A stretch of DNA of 64,000 nucleotides from the NCBI GenBank assembly GCA_012845835.1, contig JABAKD010000035.1, forward strand, positions 124,001 through 188,000. The letters run 5' to 3'. Origin of the DNA: Undaria pinnatifida (taxonomy: Eukaryota; Sar; Phaeophyceae; Laminariales; Alariaceae). The position numbers and the translations under genes are program-made. Below the pieces are notes generated by a model. The model worked only from the letters and a program-made list of their open reading frames with translations. It was not told the origin of the DNA and ran no database searches. Positions 10,950-20,989 of the stretch are shown here, piece by piece (position 1 is the first letter of the stretch; the number at the start of each line of letters is the position of its first letter).

Positions 10950-12523
10950 CCACGATGGATGTGAACGAGTTCCACAACATTTATGCTCATTCGCTCGAGG
11001 GATTGCTTCGAACTACTGCAAAGCGACCAGGTACCGAGTTGGTTGGTGACATGCATGCTTGTACGGAATGTTCAATGTCAAAGGCTATTAGGAAAGGAAT
11101 TTCTCATGAAACTTAACGTAGATCAGATAAAAAGTTGGGCAGAGGTTTTGTTGACTTGGGAGGGAGGAAAGACGTTGCGTCTGTAGGGGGTTAACACTAC
11201 CCCATGATTGTGAAGGATGATTTCACAAGCCGTGCATGGATGTATTTCCTAAAAAATAAACCAGACGCTTGTAGTGTTTCCCGAAGTTGTCTTGCGCGTG
11301 CGCGTGCTGATGGGATCCTATCATTGCTTGAGATAGCTAGATCTGACAATGGAGGGCAGTTTTTGGGGGGGGGATTCGCATCTGTGTGCAATGAGCTTTT
11401 GATCAAACAAGAGTCCACTCCGGCTTATAGTCCGCCATATAATGGTGTTGCAGAGCGTGGGTTGGGATTGATTAAGGAGGCCGCGATGGCGGCTCGTATT
11501 CAGGCGAAAGTTCGTTTTGGGCATGAGCAGTTACCTAAGACTGACAAACTCTGGGCTGAAGCTATGCACTGGGCTTGCGAAGCATTGAACCACACCGCAT
11601 GTTCTGCTAACCCTGACTCTAAGTAACCGTATGATATGTGGTATGGAGAACCTCATCCTGCTAGACTGTATCCGTTTTTGAAACCGGCGTACTGCAGGTG
11701 GCAGCGACCGTCGAAGCTGTTACCGAAGGGTGAGAGTTGCTTTTATGTCGGTCCTTCGAGAGACCACCCGCGTGATTGTCATAGAGTACTTACAAGGGAT
11801 GGAACTACTCAGAAAACGAGAGATGTGACGTGGGAGGTGTTGCCGTCACAGCTCCCTCCACTGCAACCTTCCTTGCCGATGGAGGGCACAGAGGAAAGAG
11901 GGGAGGAAAGTGACGACGATGTAGAAGCCGAGGTACGGCCGATTGTTGGGACAGGAGTTGCCCACATACTTTTAAGACGTGATGTAACGGCTTCTGGTGC
12001 AGGAATCGATGAGGTTGTCAGTGTTGATGCAGGCAGTGTAGGCCAATCCCCCTCTGTTCCATATTTTCCCTCTGAACCGTCTTCGCCCGTGAACAATTTA
12101 TCTGATAGAGCCGCTCCCTCTGTGTCTTCTCCAGCGCCTGAGACTGATGGGGAGAGGCAGGGAGGGCAGGAGGCAGGAGAGGTAGAGATGGGGAATCCGG
12201 GAGGGGATGATGAGGTAGAGTCGGTTGGGCCGGGAGGGCATGATGATGTAGAGTCGATTGGGTCGGGATGGCCGGTAGAGGCGGAGGCATCCCCTCCAGC
12301 CGCTCGTCGTCCGCGGCATGTCGCTGAGTTTGATTACTTTAATACTCTTGCGCGTGAGAATGATGAAATAAGAGACGGTAGAACTCGCGCGCAAACCCGT
12401 GCAGTTAACCAGCAGAGCGTACCCGGCCTTGTGGCCACCCTAGGACCCATCTCCGCATCAGAGATAGTATATGCACTTGTAGCGGAGCAGAGAGCAGGTG
12501 ATGAAATCGAATTACCGAAATAA
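10950..12523 (+). pseudogene. pol: copia integrase, broken
   Basis: The zinc-binding N-terminal domain (GAG-pre-integrase type) shows a His pair in HNIYAH and a CTEC pair at about 10,975-11,080. The catalytic core follows. An FVDLG segment near 11,145 supplies the first Asp, ARSDNGGQF near 11,340 the second, and NGVAERG near 11,445 the Glu. A frame change lies around 11,110-11,205. A stop at about 11,624 separates the core from the C-terminal region (11,636-12,523), which ends in an acidic, Gly/Pro-rich variable linker before RT. The three catalytic acids are visible but the frame is not continuous. Confidence 0.8.
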
Positions 12524-12591
12524 CTGGTTCAGGATGTTAAGTCAGAGCCTGGTAGCTATCAGGAAGCCCAGCAATCAAAGTACGCCAAGAT

Positions 12592-14068
12592 TTGGGAGGT
12601 AGCCAGGCCTGCCGAATTGAAGGCTTGGTAAGAGCAGGAACATTCACGTTAGCAGTAAAGGTCCTTGTAGGCTGTCATGTGATTGATGCTAGATGGGTTT
12701 TCAAATGGAAAGCAGACGAAACAGGGAAGATAGTAAAGGCCAAGGCTAGGCTTAGAGCGAAGGGCTTCAAGCAGAAGTATGGTGTGGAGTATCTTGAGAC
12801 TTTCTCGCCTACCGCAAGTGATGCATCTCAGCGATTGTTAGTAGCGTTGGCGTGCAAGTACAACATGGAATTACCCCACTGGGATATTGAGCAAGCGTTG
12901 GTTCAGTCGGAATCAGATCACGAGGTGTTCATGAAGTTGCCTCCTGGCTGCGGTGCGATGTCAGGAAAGGTTGCCCGTTTGAACAAGAGTTTGTACTGAT
13001 TGAAGCAGACATCTAAAACATAAGAGGATTGGTTTCGAGAAGTCTATGTCTGACCCTTGTGTGCTGCGTTTCATGATGGGAGACGAGGTGGTGGGGGTGG
13101 TCGCGATTCACGTGGATAATATTCTGTATGCAGGAACTAAGAGTCTTGCTAAGGTGGTTGTGGAAGCACTAGGTGACTGTGTTCCTGCGAAGAATTTGGA
13201 TGAGATCAACTTCTTTCTTCGTTGCGAATTTGTTCGCGACCGCGAGGCTGGCACGATTGCGATTTCTCAAGAGAGTTACATCAGGAGTGTTCTCGAGAGA
13301 TTCAATATTTGTCGCACCAGCTCGATCCCTGCTTCCCTTGCCAACGATAACAGGTCCTTGAAGAAGGATGAGAAGGCAGGAGATGTGCCGTTCCGAGAGG
13401 TGGTGGGGAGCCTGATGTGGATCGACAGCCAGACAAGGCCCGACATCTCGAATGCTGTGCGGGCTGTGGCGAGGCACTCTCACGAGCCAAAGAGAAGCCG
13501 CTGGAAGGCAGTCCAGATGATCCTCAATTATCTTCTGGAAACGGCGCATCTAACTCGGAAGTTCAAGCAGGATAGTTCGGTAGACGTAGGCCCGTTGGTG
13601 CACATAGATGTCGACTTTGCGAGCAAGGCCACTGACCGTAGATCAGTTTCGGGAGCGATGGTGTTTGTGGCTGCGATGCTTGTGGTTTGGATTTCTAGGA
13701 CGCAGAAATGCGTCTCACAGTCGACTTCTGAAGCAGAGTATCTTCCGATGGGCGATGGTGCGAAGGAGGCTCTGTTTGTGAACGGAATGCTTCAGTTCCT
13801 GAGGCCTAGTAGAAAGCCTCGTAAGATCGACGTCCTCAAGGGCAACAAAGGAGCGATTGCGCTTGCAGAGAATCCGCTTAGCTCGAGTAGGAGTGAGCAC
13901 ATCGACGTGAGACACCACTCTCTTAGGAATTTGACCGAGGAGGGTATGGTCGAGGTCACGCATGTTCCCAGCGAAAAACAGCACGCGGACATCCTCACGA
14001 AGGCTCTGCCGAAAGATTTTTTTGAATCTCACCGCGACTTTGCACTTGGCTCGAAGGATGAGAAGTAG
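12592..14068 (+). pseudogene. pol: copia reverse transcriptase and RNase H with internal deletion
   Basis: The RT N-terminus is clear: ARWVFKWKADETGKIVKAKA, then a GVEYLETFSPTA block. At 12,997-13,050 stops and a deletion remove the segment that normally follows the LYGLKQ motif. The active-site box that should read YVDD is HVDN (13,109-13,120), so one catalytic Asp is changed. RNase H follows with DRRSVSG, SEAEY and a C-terminal LTKALPKD motif, open to the stop at 14,066. With the deletion, the box change and the stops, this copy cannot make active RT. RNase H is the best-preserved part of the element. Confidence 0.88.
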
Positions 14069-14150
14069 AAGTCTGAGTCGTTTTTTTTTTTTTTTTCTTT
14101 GATCATATTTTTGGTCTGGTAGATACAACAGCCCCTAGGGAGGGTTTTCG

Positions 14151-14569
14151 TGATAGCGGCCGAGTGTATCAACTGGGTTGCGGTAGAACATCTGATTGGA
14201 CGATTTGAATAGCGCAACTGTCGATCTGAGGTTGCCGAGCTAGTACATAGGAATACTCTTTGTGGTGCTGCGGTAGGTCGGTAGATTGTACACACCTAAG
14301 GGTTAAACATTGAACCGTAGGAGTATGGATGGTACATCGGACAATTGTCATGTAGAATACTCCCGTGTTGTTGCTAGAGGTCCGATTAACGGCTTATTGT
14401 CGTGATCAGTACGTTGCATTGGTCCGATTGTGTGCACCTTTCCGAACTGGTGTGGGAACTCGCAGCCTTTGTGCTCGCCCCACTCGTTCACTCCACTTCC
14501 CGACCTGTCTCTCCAGACCAAGGTCTCATTAATACAATATCTCTTTCTCCAGAAGTCGCGAATTTACCA
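14151..14569 (+). repeat. Right LTR of the copia element
   Basis: This 419-bp LTR begins TGATAGCGGCC and ends TTTACCA. It carries one copy of the 91-bp unit that is doubled in the left LTR. It is preceded by a purine-rich AGGGAGGG stretch compatible with a polypurine tract, and by a run of about 18 T near 14,080. Confidence 0.88.
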
Positions 14570-14771
14570 ACAGCGCGGAGCCAAGGCGGGCGGAACCCCC
14601 CCAATGGCGAAGCCCCCTGGTATGTGCATATGATATATCCTCTAGCTCAAGTGTCTACATGCACCAATGAATGTGCAGATAAGCTGCCCTCTTGTTACCC
14701 AATCCGTGATAATATATGCAGCTTGTGTAGCTCGTGTGGCTTACCAGGGAACTGCTCTCGGAATTTGCTAG
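14570..14771. other. Spacer between copia and gypsy elements
   Basis: About 200 bp separate the two elements. No gene or repeat was recognised. The GC-rich start (GCGGAGCC, GGCGAAGCC) differs from the AT-rich remainder. Confidence 0.5.
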
Positions 14772-15040
14772 TGTAAGGGTATTGGACGGGGACATAAAGT
14801 GTCCGCTGCAGGTCTGTCAATTGAGCAGGTCTTCGGAGAGTACTCACTTTCTTAGCCTTCGTAGAGACGGAGGTTTATTCGATTCCACCAGAGCCCCGGA
14901 TGGCTTCTGAGATCAGAGACACGTGCCTCCGATCTATTTCCTGACTATCCCGAATATAAACCCCCGACCTTATCATACAAAAACCATCTATATTATCTCA
15001 TTACGGATAATTACAGGCCTTTCGAGACCGTACCTTGACA
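14772..15040 (-). repeat. 3' LTR of the left gypsy element
   Basis: This 269-bp sequence has TG...CA ends (TGTAAGGG...CCTTGACA as written on the plus strand). It aligns along its length with the 5' LTR of the right copy (48,851-49,116, inverted) and with the surviving part at 27,755-27,923 (same orientation). Confidence 0.85.
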
Positions 15041-16500
15041 CTAGCCCACCCTGATGAGCCGCATGTGCAGAAATATGGTAGATTCAAGGAAACTCCGGTT
15101 CTACGAACTAGACCATGAGTCGAAGATGCGGCTCCTCAAAACCCACTCCCACACCTCTAACGGTCTGGCTATGGAGCCAGGAACACGCGAAGAAAGCAGT
15201 TGAAGGAAAGGCAGACCCTACAACATGGCAAAGGTACCCATCAAAAACCTGCCGCGTACAGCCGGTGTGGCGGGGGGGGGGGAGAAAAGCCTCTAAAAAC
15301 TGCCGCATACCGCCGGTGTGGTGGGAGGGGCGGCAGAAAATGCTCTACGGCAAACAAACCAGAGAAAAGGAACTATGGCGAGGCGAGACCTAGTCGATAG
15401 GAGGGGAACACAGGCGCTAACACAAGGGAGAGGTCATGCGAAAAACTTCCCGCGGGCCATCGGCATGGGGGGGGGTTAGACGAATAAACGACAAATACCC
15501 GGGATGGAAGGTGGCCGCACCAACAGCCCCACAAGGGTGGGGAGGAGTTTAGCCGAAAGAACAAAGTAGAACAAATACAACACACAAAATATAATATAAG
15601 ATGGCACACAGGCCCGTACATAGCCCTGTACCACGTTACGCGCGAACAGAGTACCCTGGTCGCCCTCCGGCTCTGGGCGGAGGAGTGCGTCGGCCGCGAA
15701 AAATTGAACAACGACGAAAACACAACAGTTCTGCACCTGATATTGCGGCGTTTTACCCGAACCCTGGCCCGGCACTGAGCAGGGGCTTCGGCAGGACCAG
15801 AATAAACAAAATGGAAAGAACCGCCCCAAAATCAGACGAAGATATTCAGAACATCACAAAAATAACCCAAACACAAAGACCCAAACCCCACAATCCCAAA
15901 CAATTATAGAACTATCGAGAAGCGGTGGCGGCTTGAACGTCAACTGGTCACCGCCGCGCCTCGAGATTCATCTACGTTGAGTTGGATCTCCCGAGGAAAC
16001 ACACTGGCGATGTGAACTTGCAGGCACCAAGAGCCTCGTACGGCTCCCGTTGAAGTCGTGTCGCGCATCGGGGGAAGAGGAAGTTTAATCGGTCCCGGGT
16101 CGTCCAGAAAGCGGACCAGGTATACCTAGTGCTCGCACTGATTTTTCCAAGCCATCATAACCCATCGTGTCCCATGTACCAAAAGTGGGCTGCCTTAGGA
16201 AGGAAAGTGTCGTGATAGCGACGGAGCCAATCGGCGCGGGGAACACAAGCGCAGCCCGGTGCTCGGAAGCGTTCTCCGTTGTTGCGGGAGAGCTCGAGCT
16301 GTGCCGCCCCGATCCGCATTCGGCGGTATAGGCGGTTGGTTTGGCGGTGCTGGTTCGGGGTTGAGGCCCAAAAACGCAAGATGTGAGAGCGGGAAAGGTG
16401 GAGGTCCATTTCCCGCTCCCGGGAAGGTTCAGCCCAATGCGTCTTGTATAGCACCGCGATGACGTCCCCTCGCCCCTGTATCAACTGATGACCGGTGTCT
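15041..16500. other. 3' region of the left gypsy element, no domain recognised
   Basis: This lies between the integrase C-terminus and the 3' LTR. It contains two GCCG[CT][GA]T-rich imperfect repeats at about 15,225-15,330 and short frames on both strands. I looked for a chromodomain, which some gypsy integrases carry here, and could not support one. Confidence 0.5.
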
Positions 16501-16539
16501 GCTCCACCTCCAGCCGTTGGAGGGGGGTCGAAACGTCGT

Positions 16540-18330
16540 CATGAGTGACGTGGTAAGGCGGGGACTTCCTGGAAAAGTTGCTGAGCACTTACTGCGTCAG
16601 CCCCGCCGGCAGGTTTGGGCATGTCCCCACTGTCGTGGGGGTTGGCGCAGAGTTTGCAGCGTTCAATGGCCACACGCCGACGAGCATCCAAACCGGGCAG
16701 GTCGGAAGGGAGATCGAAATAGAGGAGGTTGCTCCCGAGCGGCGAACCATCCGGGGTCTCGGCGGCAGAGCAGGGACCGACTACCAGGATCTTGTACGGG
16801 CCCGTCCAGTTAAGCGCGAGTTTGTCCTTGAGTACCTTGGTGTCGGTGCTCGCCTTCACACCCTGGTGGATGGTGGAGGCAGAATTGTACACCCATGCCT
16901 AACCACCCGTAGCGAAGTTAGGTGCTGCACGCAGCGCGTCGGCGAAGGCGGAGTTCCTGCGGTCAACACGAGAAACGGTGAGGGCGTGGTGTGCGCGGAC
17001 AATATCGTTCGCGCGCTTTTACCGGTCGGTGGCCAAGTCGCAATAGGCCAGGTGGTCACGGGCCAGACTCTGGTGTCCCACGACACCAGTGCCGTCGAAA
17101 GCCGTCAGGGGGTGGTGGATGGTGGAGGCAGAATTGTACACCCATTCCCAACCACCCACAGCGAAATTAAGTGCTGCACGCAGCGCGTCGGCGAGGGCGA
17201 ATTTTCTGCGGTTAACACGAGAAACGGTGAGGGCGTGGTGTGTGCGGACAATGTCGTTCGCGCGCTTTTTACCCGTCGGTGGCCATATCGCAATAGGCCA
17301 GGTGATCACGGGCCAGACTCTAGTTTCCTACGACACCAGTGCCGTCGAAAACCGTCAGGGGGAGCCGTGGGAGTCTGCCCATGTGGACTTCGTTTGGCGC
17401 CAGACCCGTTGCCGCGCTGACGGAATTGTTGTAAGCGAATTCGACGTGGGACAGATGCAAGTCCCAATCGTCTTGTCCCTCGTTGACGACCATAGCCAGC
17501 ATTTGAGCCCTAGTGTGGTTTACTCGCTCAACGCCCCCGTTACAGTTGGGATGATAGGGGTTGTAGCAAGCCTGTGCACACCCAACAGCTCATATAAATC
17601 TTGTGAAAGCTTGGAGCAGAACTGCAGGCCGTTGTCTGAGAGTATGGTGCGCGGGTACCCCCACAAGGGATGTATTGGTCTACCAGGATATTGGCTGTAC
17701 CCTCCGCGGTGAACTCAGCGGCAGTGACGGGGAACATGTCGGCCCGACGACTGAAGCGATCGGTGAACAGCAGGAGGTAGGTGTTGCCTCGTGGCGTGAC
17801 CGGGAGGGAGTCGAGGTAGTCAACACTGACGGTGAAACCTGGACCTTCCGGTAAAGGCATTGAAAGGATTGACAAGCGGACAGTCAGCCGTGGGGTTTTC
17901 CGTGCTTGACACTTCAAACAGTGGAAAAAACCACCACCTGGTGCACACATTTATGCCAATCCACCAATAAAGCCGCTCCAGCATGCGCAACATGCGCGTG
18001 GTTCCAAGGTGACAAGAAGCCGTCGAGTGACAAGCTTGCACGATCCAATGGCGAACGAGGAGGGGAACATAGAAGCGAATTGGCGCGTCGTTCAGCAGGC
18101 AAGCAGCTCGCCTCAAAGAGATGGGTCTGTCAGACCTTATAGGCGGAAGTATCGGGTTACGGACGAGTAGGACGATGTCGTTGTCGGTTGTATGTAGGCG
18201 ACCCTTGCCCGCCAGCTCCTGGATGTCTGAGAGGGAGTTGGCTTGTGCGAGAGGTAGCACGCCAAAACGACGGGCGGCAGGGCCGACGCCCGGCCGATAG
18301 AGATGTAACGCATCACGGCGTAGCACGTCG
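16540..18330 (-). pseudogene. pol: Ty3/gypsy integrase, frameshifted
   Basis: Read on the minus strand from 18,330 downward, an H2C2 zinc-binding domain comes first, with an RMLRMLERLYWW segment and a later CLKC pair in another frame (about 18,140-17,890). The catalytic core follows. The first Asp lies in VDYLD (near 17,820), the second in LSDNGLQF (near 17,635) and the Glu in NGGVERVN (near 17,525). Allowing for one indel, D and E are 35 residues apart, the DD35E signature. A GPY-type C-terminal motif, LNWTGPYKIL, lies near 16,800. The region between core and GPY motif contains an 83-codon tandem duplication. All three catalytic acids survive, but several frameshifts make the copy non-functional as it stands. 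Confidence 0.88.
16871..17368 (-). repeat. 249-bp (83-codon) tandem duplication in integrase
   Basis: Units starting at 16,871 and 17,120 share TGGTGGAGGCAGAATTGTAC and continue in parallel to GTGCCGTCGAAA. The period of 249 is a multiple of three, so the duplication was frame-neutral when it arose. The second unit has since gained at least one base in a T run, which breaks the frame. Confidence 0.88.
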
Positions 18331-19319
18331 GCTCAGCTTGCTGCTGTCGCTTCCAATCGGCATGCGAATAACGCGCGACGGAAACAGCGAAACGCAATTC
18401 AGCAGCGTCGACGAGGGCGTCCGACCTTGTATGTGCAGTCAGCGTGTCACCAGGAGAAGGCGTGAGCCGTGCGAGAGGAGTTCCCATAGGCTCTGCGTGT
18501 TCACGGTCGAATGGAAGTGATACCGTGCGGACGGGCGAGTCGGCTAAAGCAGGGGTCGCGGCGGCGGTCGGAGATGGCCGCGGCTGTGGGACTCGCGCCG
18601 GAATTGTACCACGTCTGGAAGATGGCCGAGAGGCCCCGCCGGGCCCGAATCCATAATCTACAGCGGGGGTGCATTACCCGCTGCTGCCGCTGTTCGTCGG
18701 CACGTCGTCGACGACGGAAGGGCTGGAGGGCCAAGTAAGGCAGAGACAGACACAGTCGAACCGGCGGTTGCGTTGGAGTCCGTCTCCTGTATAGAACTCC
18801 TTGATGGAGGAATCGGCTGTGCGATGGACGTCGCTGCAGCCGGGCTGCTGCGGAGCCTGTGCCGCCCTTAATAGGTATGGCAGAAACCGAAGCGAAAACG
18901 GTGTCAGCGGCAGGCGAAATTGACCCGCGTCCGGTACAGCCTTGGGTGGTGGCGACGGAGCCAGAAACACGAGCGATGAATCTCCCCGGGGGAGCAGAAA
19001 GGACGCAAATCCTTATACGAGGCTCGTGTGTGCAAAAATCGTGAACTGCGGTAGAGGTGAAAGGGAGCCCACTCAAAGCATAATGTTCAGTGCGGGGCAC
19101 GAGCCCACCAAAGACAGTGCTATCGGCGAGGACCACGAATCCGTCCAAGGCAGTGCGTTCGGTGCGGGGCACGAGTCTACCCAAAGCAGTGCTTTCGATG
19201 CGGGGCACGAGTCCACGCAAACCGACCCCTGGGATCGGCGATGGGGGAGCGCGCAGCTTGCCGGTCCGTAGGAGGTAGATACCGATATTTCCAACGGGGT
19301 TGGGGCTTGTCAACCCCAC
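18331..19319 (-). pseudogene. pol: RNase H-integrase linker with 12-residue repeats
   Basis: On the minus strand an open frame links the RNase H tail to the integrase zinc domain (about 19,319-18,501). It contains four consecutive 36-bp units (plus-strand starts near 19,091, 19,127, 19,163 and 19,199) that encode a 12-residue repeat of the type LVPRxExxALxG. The rest is rich in Arg, Pro and Ser and matches no domain I know. Linkers between RNase H and integrase are normally variable, so this may be a tolerated expansion. Confidence 0.6.
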
Positions 19320-19339
19320 GGGGCTGAAGCTTGTCTGAA

Positions 19340-19610
19340 GCTTGCCAAGCCACTGTAGTCGTACTCCATAGCAGATTCTGGCAAGCGGGCCAGAAAAATC
19401 CGCGACGCCGTTGACGCTGCCTTTGCGGTACTCGAGTGTGCAATCGAACGCGGTGACGAACTCAAGCTACCGCTAGACCCATGCATTGAGGGTCCCCACT
19501 TTGTCAATGCTCTCCTATGCCTTGTGGCCGGAGGATATGCGGAACTTTGTTCCCCACAGTACCCTCGGAGGCGTTGAGGAGCCCACAAAATGCCGCCGGT
19601 CCCCAAATCT
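19340..19610 (-). pseudogene. pol: gypsy RNase H remnant, left copy
   Basis: In two frames on the minus strand there is a TGGILWAPQRLRGY segment and then a DKVGTLNAWV...LEFVTAFDCTLEYRKG segment followed by an ADF motif. This is the conserved end of Ty3/gypsy RNase H. One frameshift and internal stops are present. The right copy at 63,690-64,000 has the same segments. Confidence 0.8.
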
Positions 19611-19772
19611 AGAGGATCTCAATGCCTCTCCGAGTCGAGCGTTGCTCGACTGATGTACGCGATTTTCATAGTGAACAAAACGTCATCCAGCGTCACAGTA
19701 CCCCCGACGAAACAGGGGCCGTGTTCTAACAATGCAAGGTCAGGACCGACGCCAGAAGCTATCTCCAAACCT

Positions 19773-20405
19773 TCACGGCCTTTGGTTGGCCAACGCGTCC
19801 GAGAAATATGTCGGAAACTCCGAAGAGGAAGCCTTGCGAGCGCTGGCCGCTGTTAACGGCCCGGCCGCGGCGCGGATGAGATTTCTCGGTTCTTTTAGTC
19901 GCAGTGCAGGTGCGGAACCCACTAGGGGAGGTGGGTTGCGCCGACCTGGTCTCACTGTCGCGAATAGCTTCGCGAACGGCAGAAAGTGCTTCGCCGAGCT
20001 AATGTTTGCTCTCCGCTGGCATGGGTTGTTGGCCCTGGGATCATCTGCCCGGAGACCAATGCCCCACACTGGGTCCAGAGGGCTGGATTCAGCCAGAAGC
20101 TCGTTGTCAGAGGTCAAAAGATGATTGTTTATGGCTGGATTCTGCGTGAATTTGTCGTAGGTGCCAGATAACACGGCGTTTTGCTTCTCCCTGTTCCCAA
20201 CACCGGAGTTCAAAGTTGCGCACGCTTCGACCGATGCGTTTGCGTGTGCTTCGACTAGGCGACGACATGATGAGCTCCACTGCTCGATAGTTTTGGAAAA
20301 CCCTGTCTTTTAGGCCATCATGTACTGCTCCGAGAAAGAATATGGCACGTCGCCCACGACAAACGACGAAGAGGACCAAGGTGAAAGATAGGATGGGGGC
20401 TGCCA
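19773..20405 (-). pseudogene. NADAR (YbiA/DUF1768-like) domain, left copy
   Basis: On the minus strand three consecutive frames give the order of landmarks of a NADAR domain. First comes SFVVGDVPYSFSEQYMMA (about 20,390-20,315). Next is SSPSRSTRKRIGRSVRNF (about 20,270-20,200). Then KFTQNP, LLAESSPLDPVWGIG and a closing FAKLFATVR (about 20,160-19,951). NADAR enzymes are N-glycosidases. E. coli YbiA and plant homologues hydrolyse riboflavin-pathway intermediates, and DarT-linked NADARs remove ADP-ribose from guanine. This copy has a stop directly after SEQYMMA, a frame change shared with the right copy, and another near 20,210. It occupies the RT position between gag and RNase H. About 60 further codons, rich in Pro, Arg and Ala, follow the domain. 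Confidence 0.82.
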
Positions 20406-20459
20406 TAACAACACCACTTCGTCTGTCCATGGAATATTCGAGAGAAGAGTCAAAAGCCG

Positions 20460-20985
20460 TGTTGGAATTTGAGCGGCAATGTCCCCGTCTGGGAACACCA
20501 GGCTTCGGGAGCACGACGTGAATCCGAACCCGTGGTTTCTCGCCTCGGTTTTTTTCTCTCGTTGGCGGGGAAACGCGAGAATCCGCTCCAACTGCACCCG
20601 AAAAAAGGCACAAACCGACGGTGCCAACCCGTCAGTAGCCTCGTTGGATATTTGGGTCTGCAATGTCCCCTTCTGAAACACCAGTCCTCGGTTCATTGGG
20701 CCTGTAGTGACCCCTTGCGGGAACACCAGGCCTCGGGGGCATGGTGTGAGTCCTAACCCGCGGTTTCTCTCCTCAGGTCCTCCTCATTCGCTGGCGGAAA
20801 CTCGCCTTCACTGCACCCGAAAAAGAGTCCGACACCGACGGTGCCAAGCCGTTGGTAGCCTCGTTGGGCGTTTGGGTCTGCAATATCTCCCTGTGGGAAC
20901 ACCAGCCCTCGGCACTTTGGGCTTGCAGCATCCCCGTCTGGGAACTCGTGACCTCGGGAATACGGCGCGAGCGCAAACCCACGGG
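20460..20985 (-). repeat. Tandem array upstream of NADAR, left copy
   Basis: Roughly 200-240-bp units recur, each with a CGGGTGCAGTT-like block, a GAGGCTAC(C/T)GACGG-like block and a CTCCCGAGG-type block (minus-strand sense). The same array, with more regular units, lies at 62,480-63,020 in the right copy. The open frames across it are probably a by-product of the repeat. Confidence 0.7.
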
Positions 20986-20989
20986 TGGT

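Larger units (their letters stand above)
8339..14569 (+). mobile_element. Ty1/copia retrotransposon, degenerate
   Basis: Direct LTRs (8,339-8,848 and 14,151-14,569) enclose domains in copia order on the plus strand: gag with zinc knuckle, protease, integrase, reverse transcriptase, RNase H. Integrase before RT is diagnostic of Ty1/copia. The frame is broken many times and part of RT is deleted, so the copy is dead. The 5-bp flanks (GTTCC and ACAGC) do not match. That suggests recombination between elements or decay of the target duplication. The element begins 35 bp after the neighbouring LTR element's right target duplication. Confidence 0.9.

Noticed and set aside
15041-16300. Chromodomain after the gypsy integrase
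   Set aside because: No aromatic cage pattern or WEP-like motif could be read in any minus-strand frame.
16578-17420. 280-codon plus-strand ORF
   Set aside because: Antisense shadow of the gypsy integrase; it contains the 249-bp duplication but no domain of its own.
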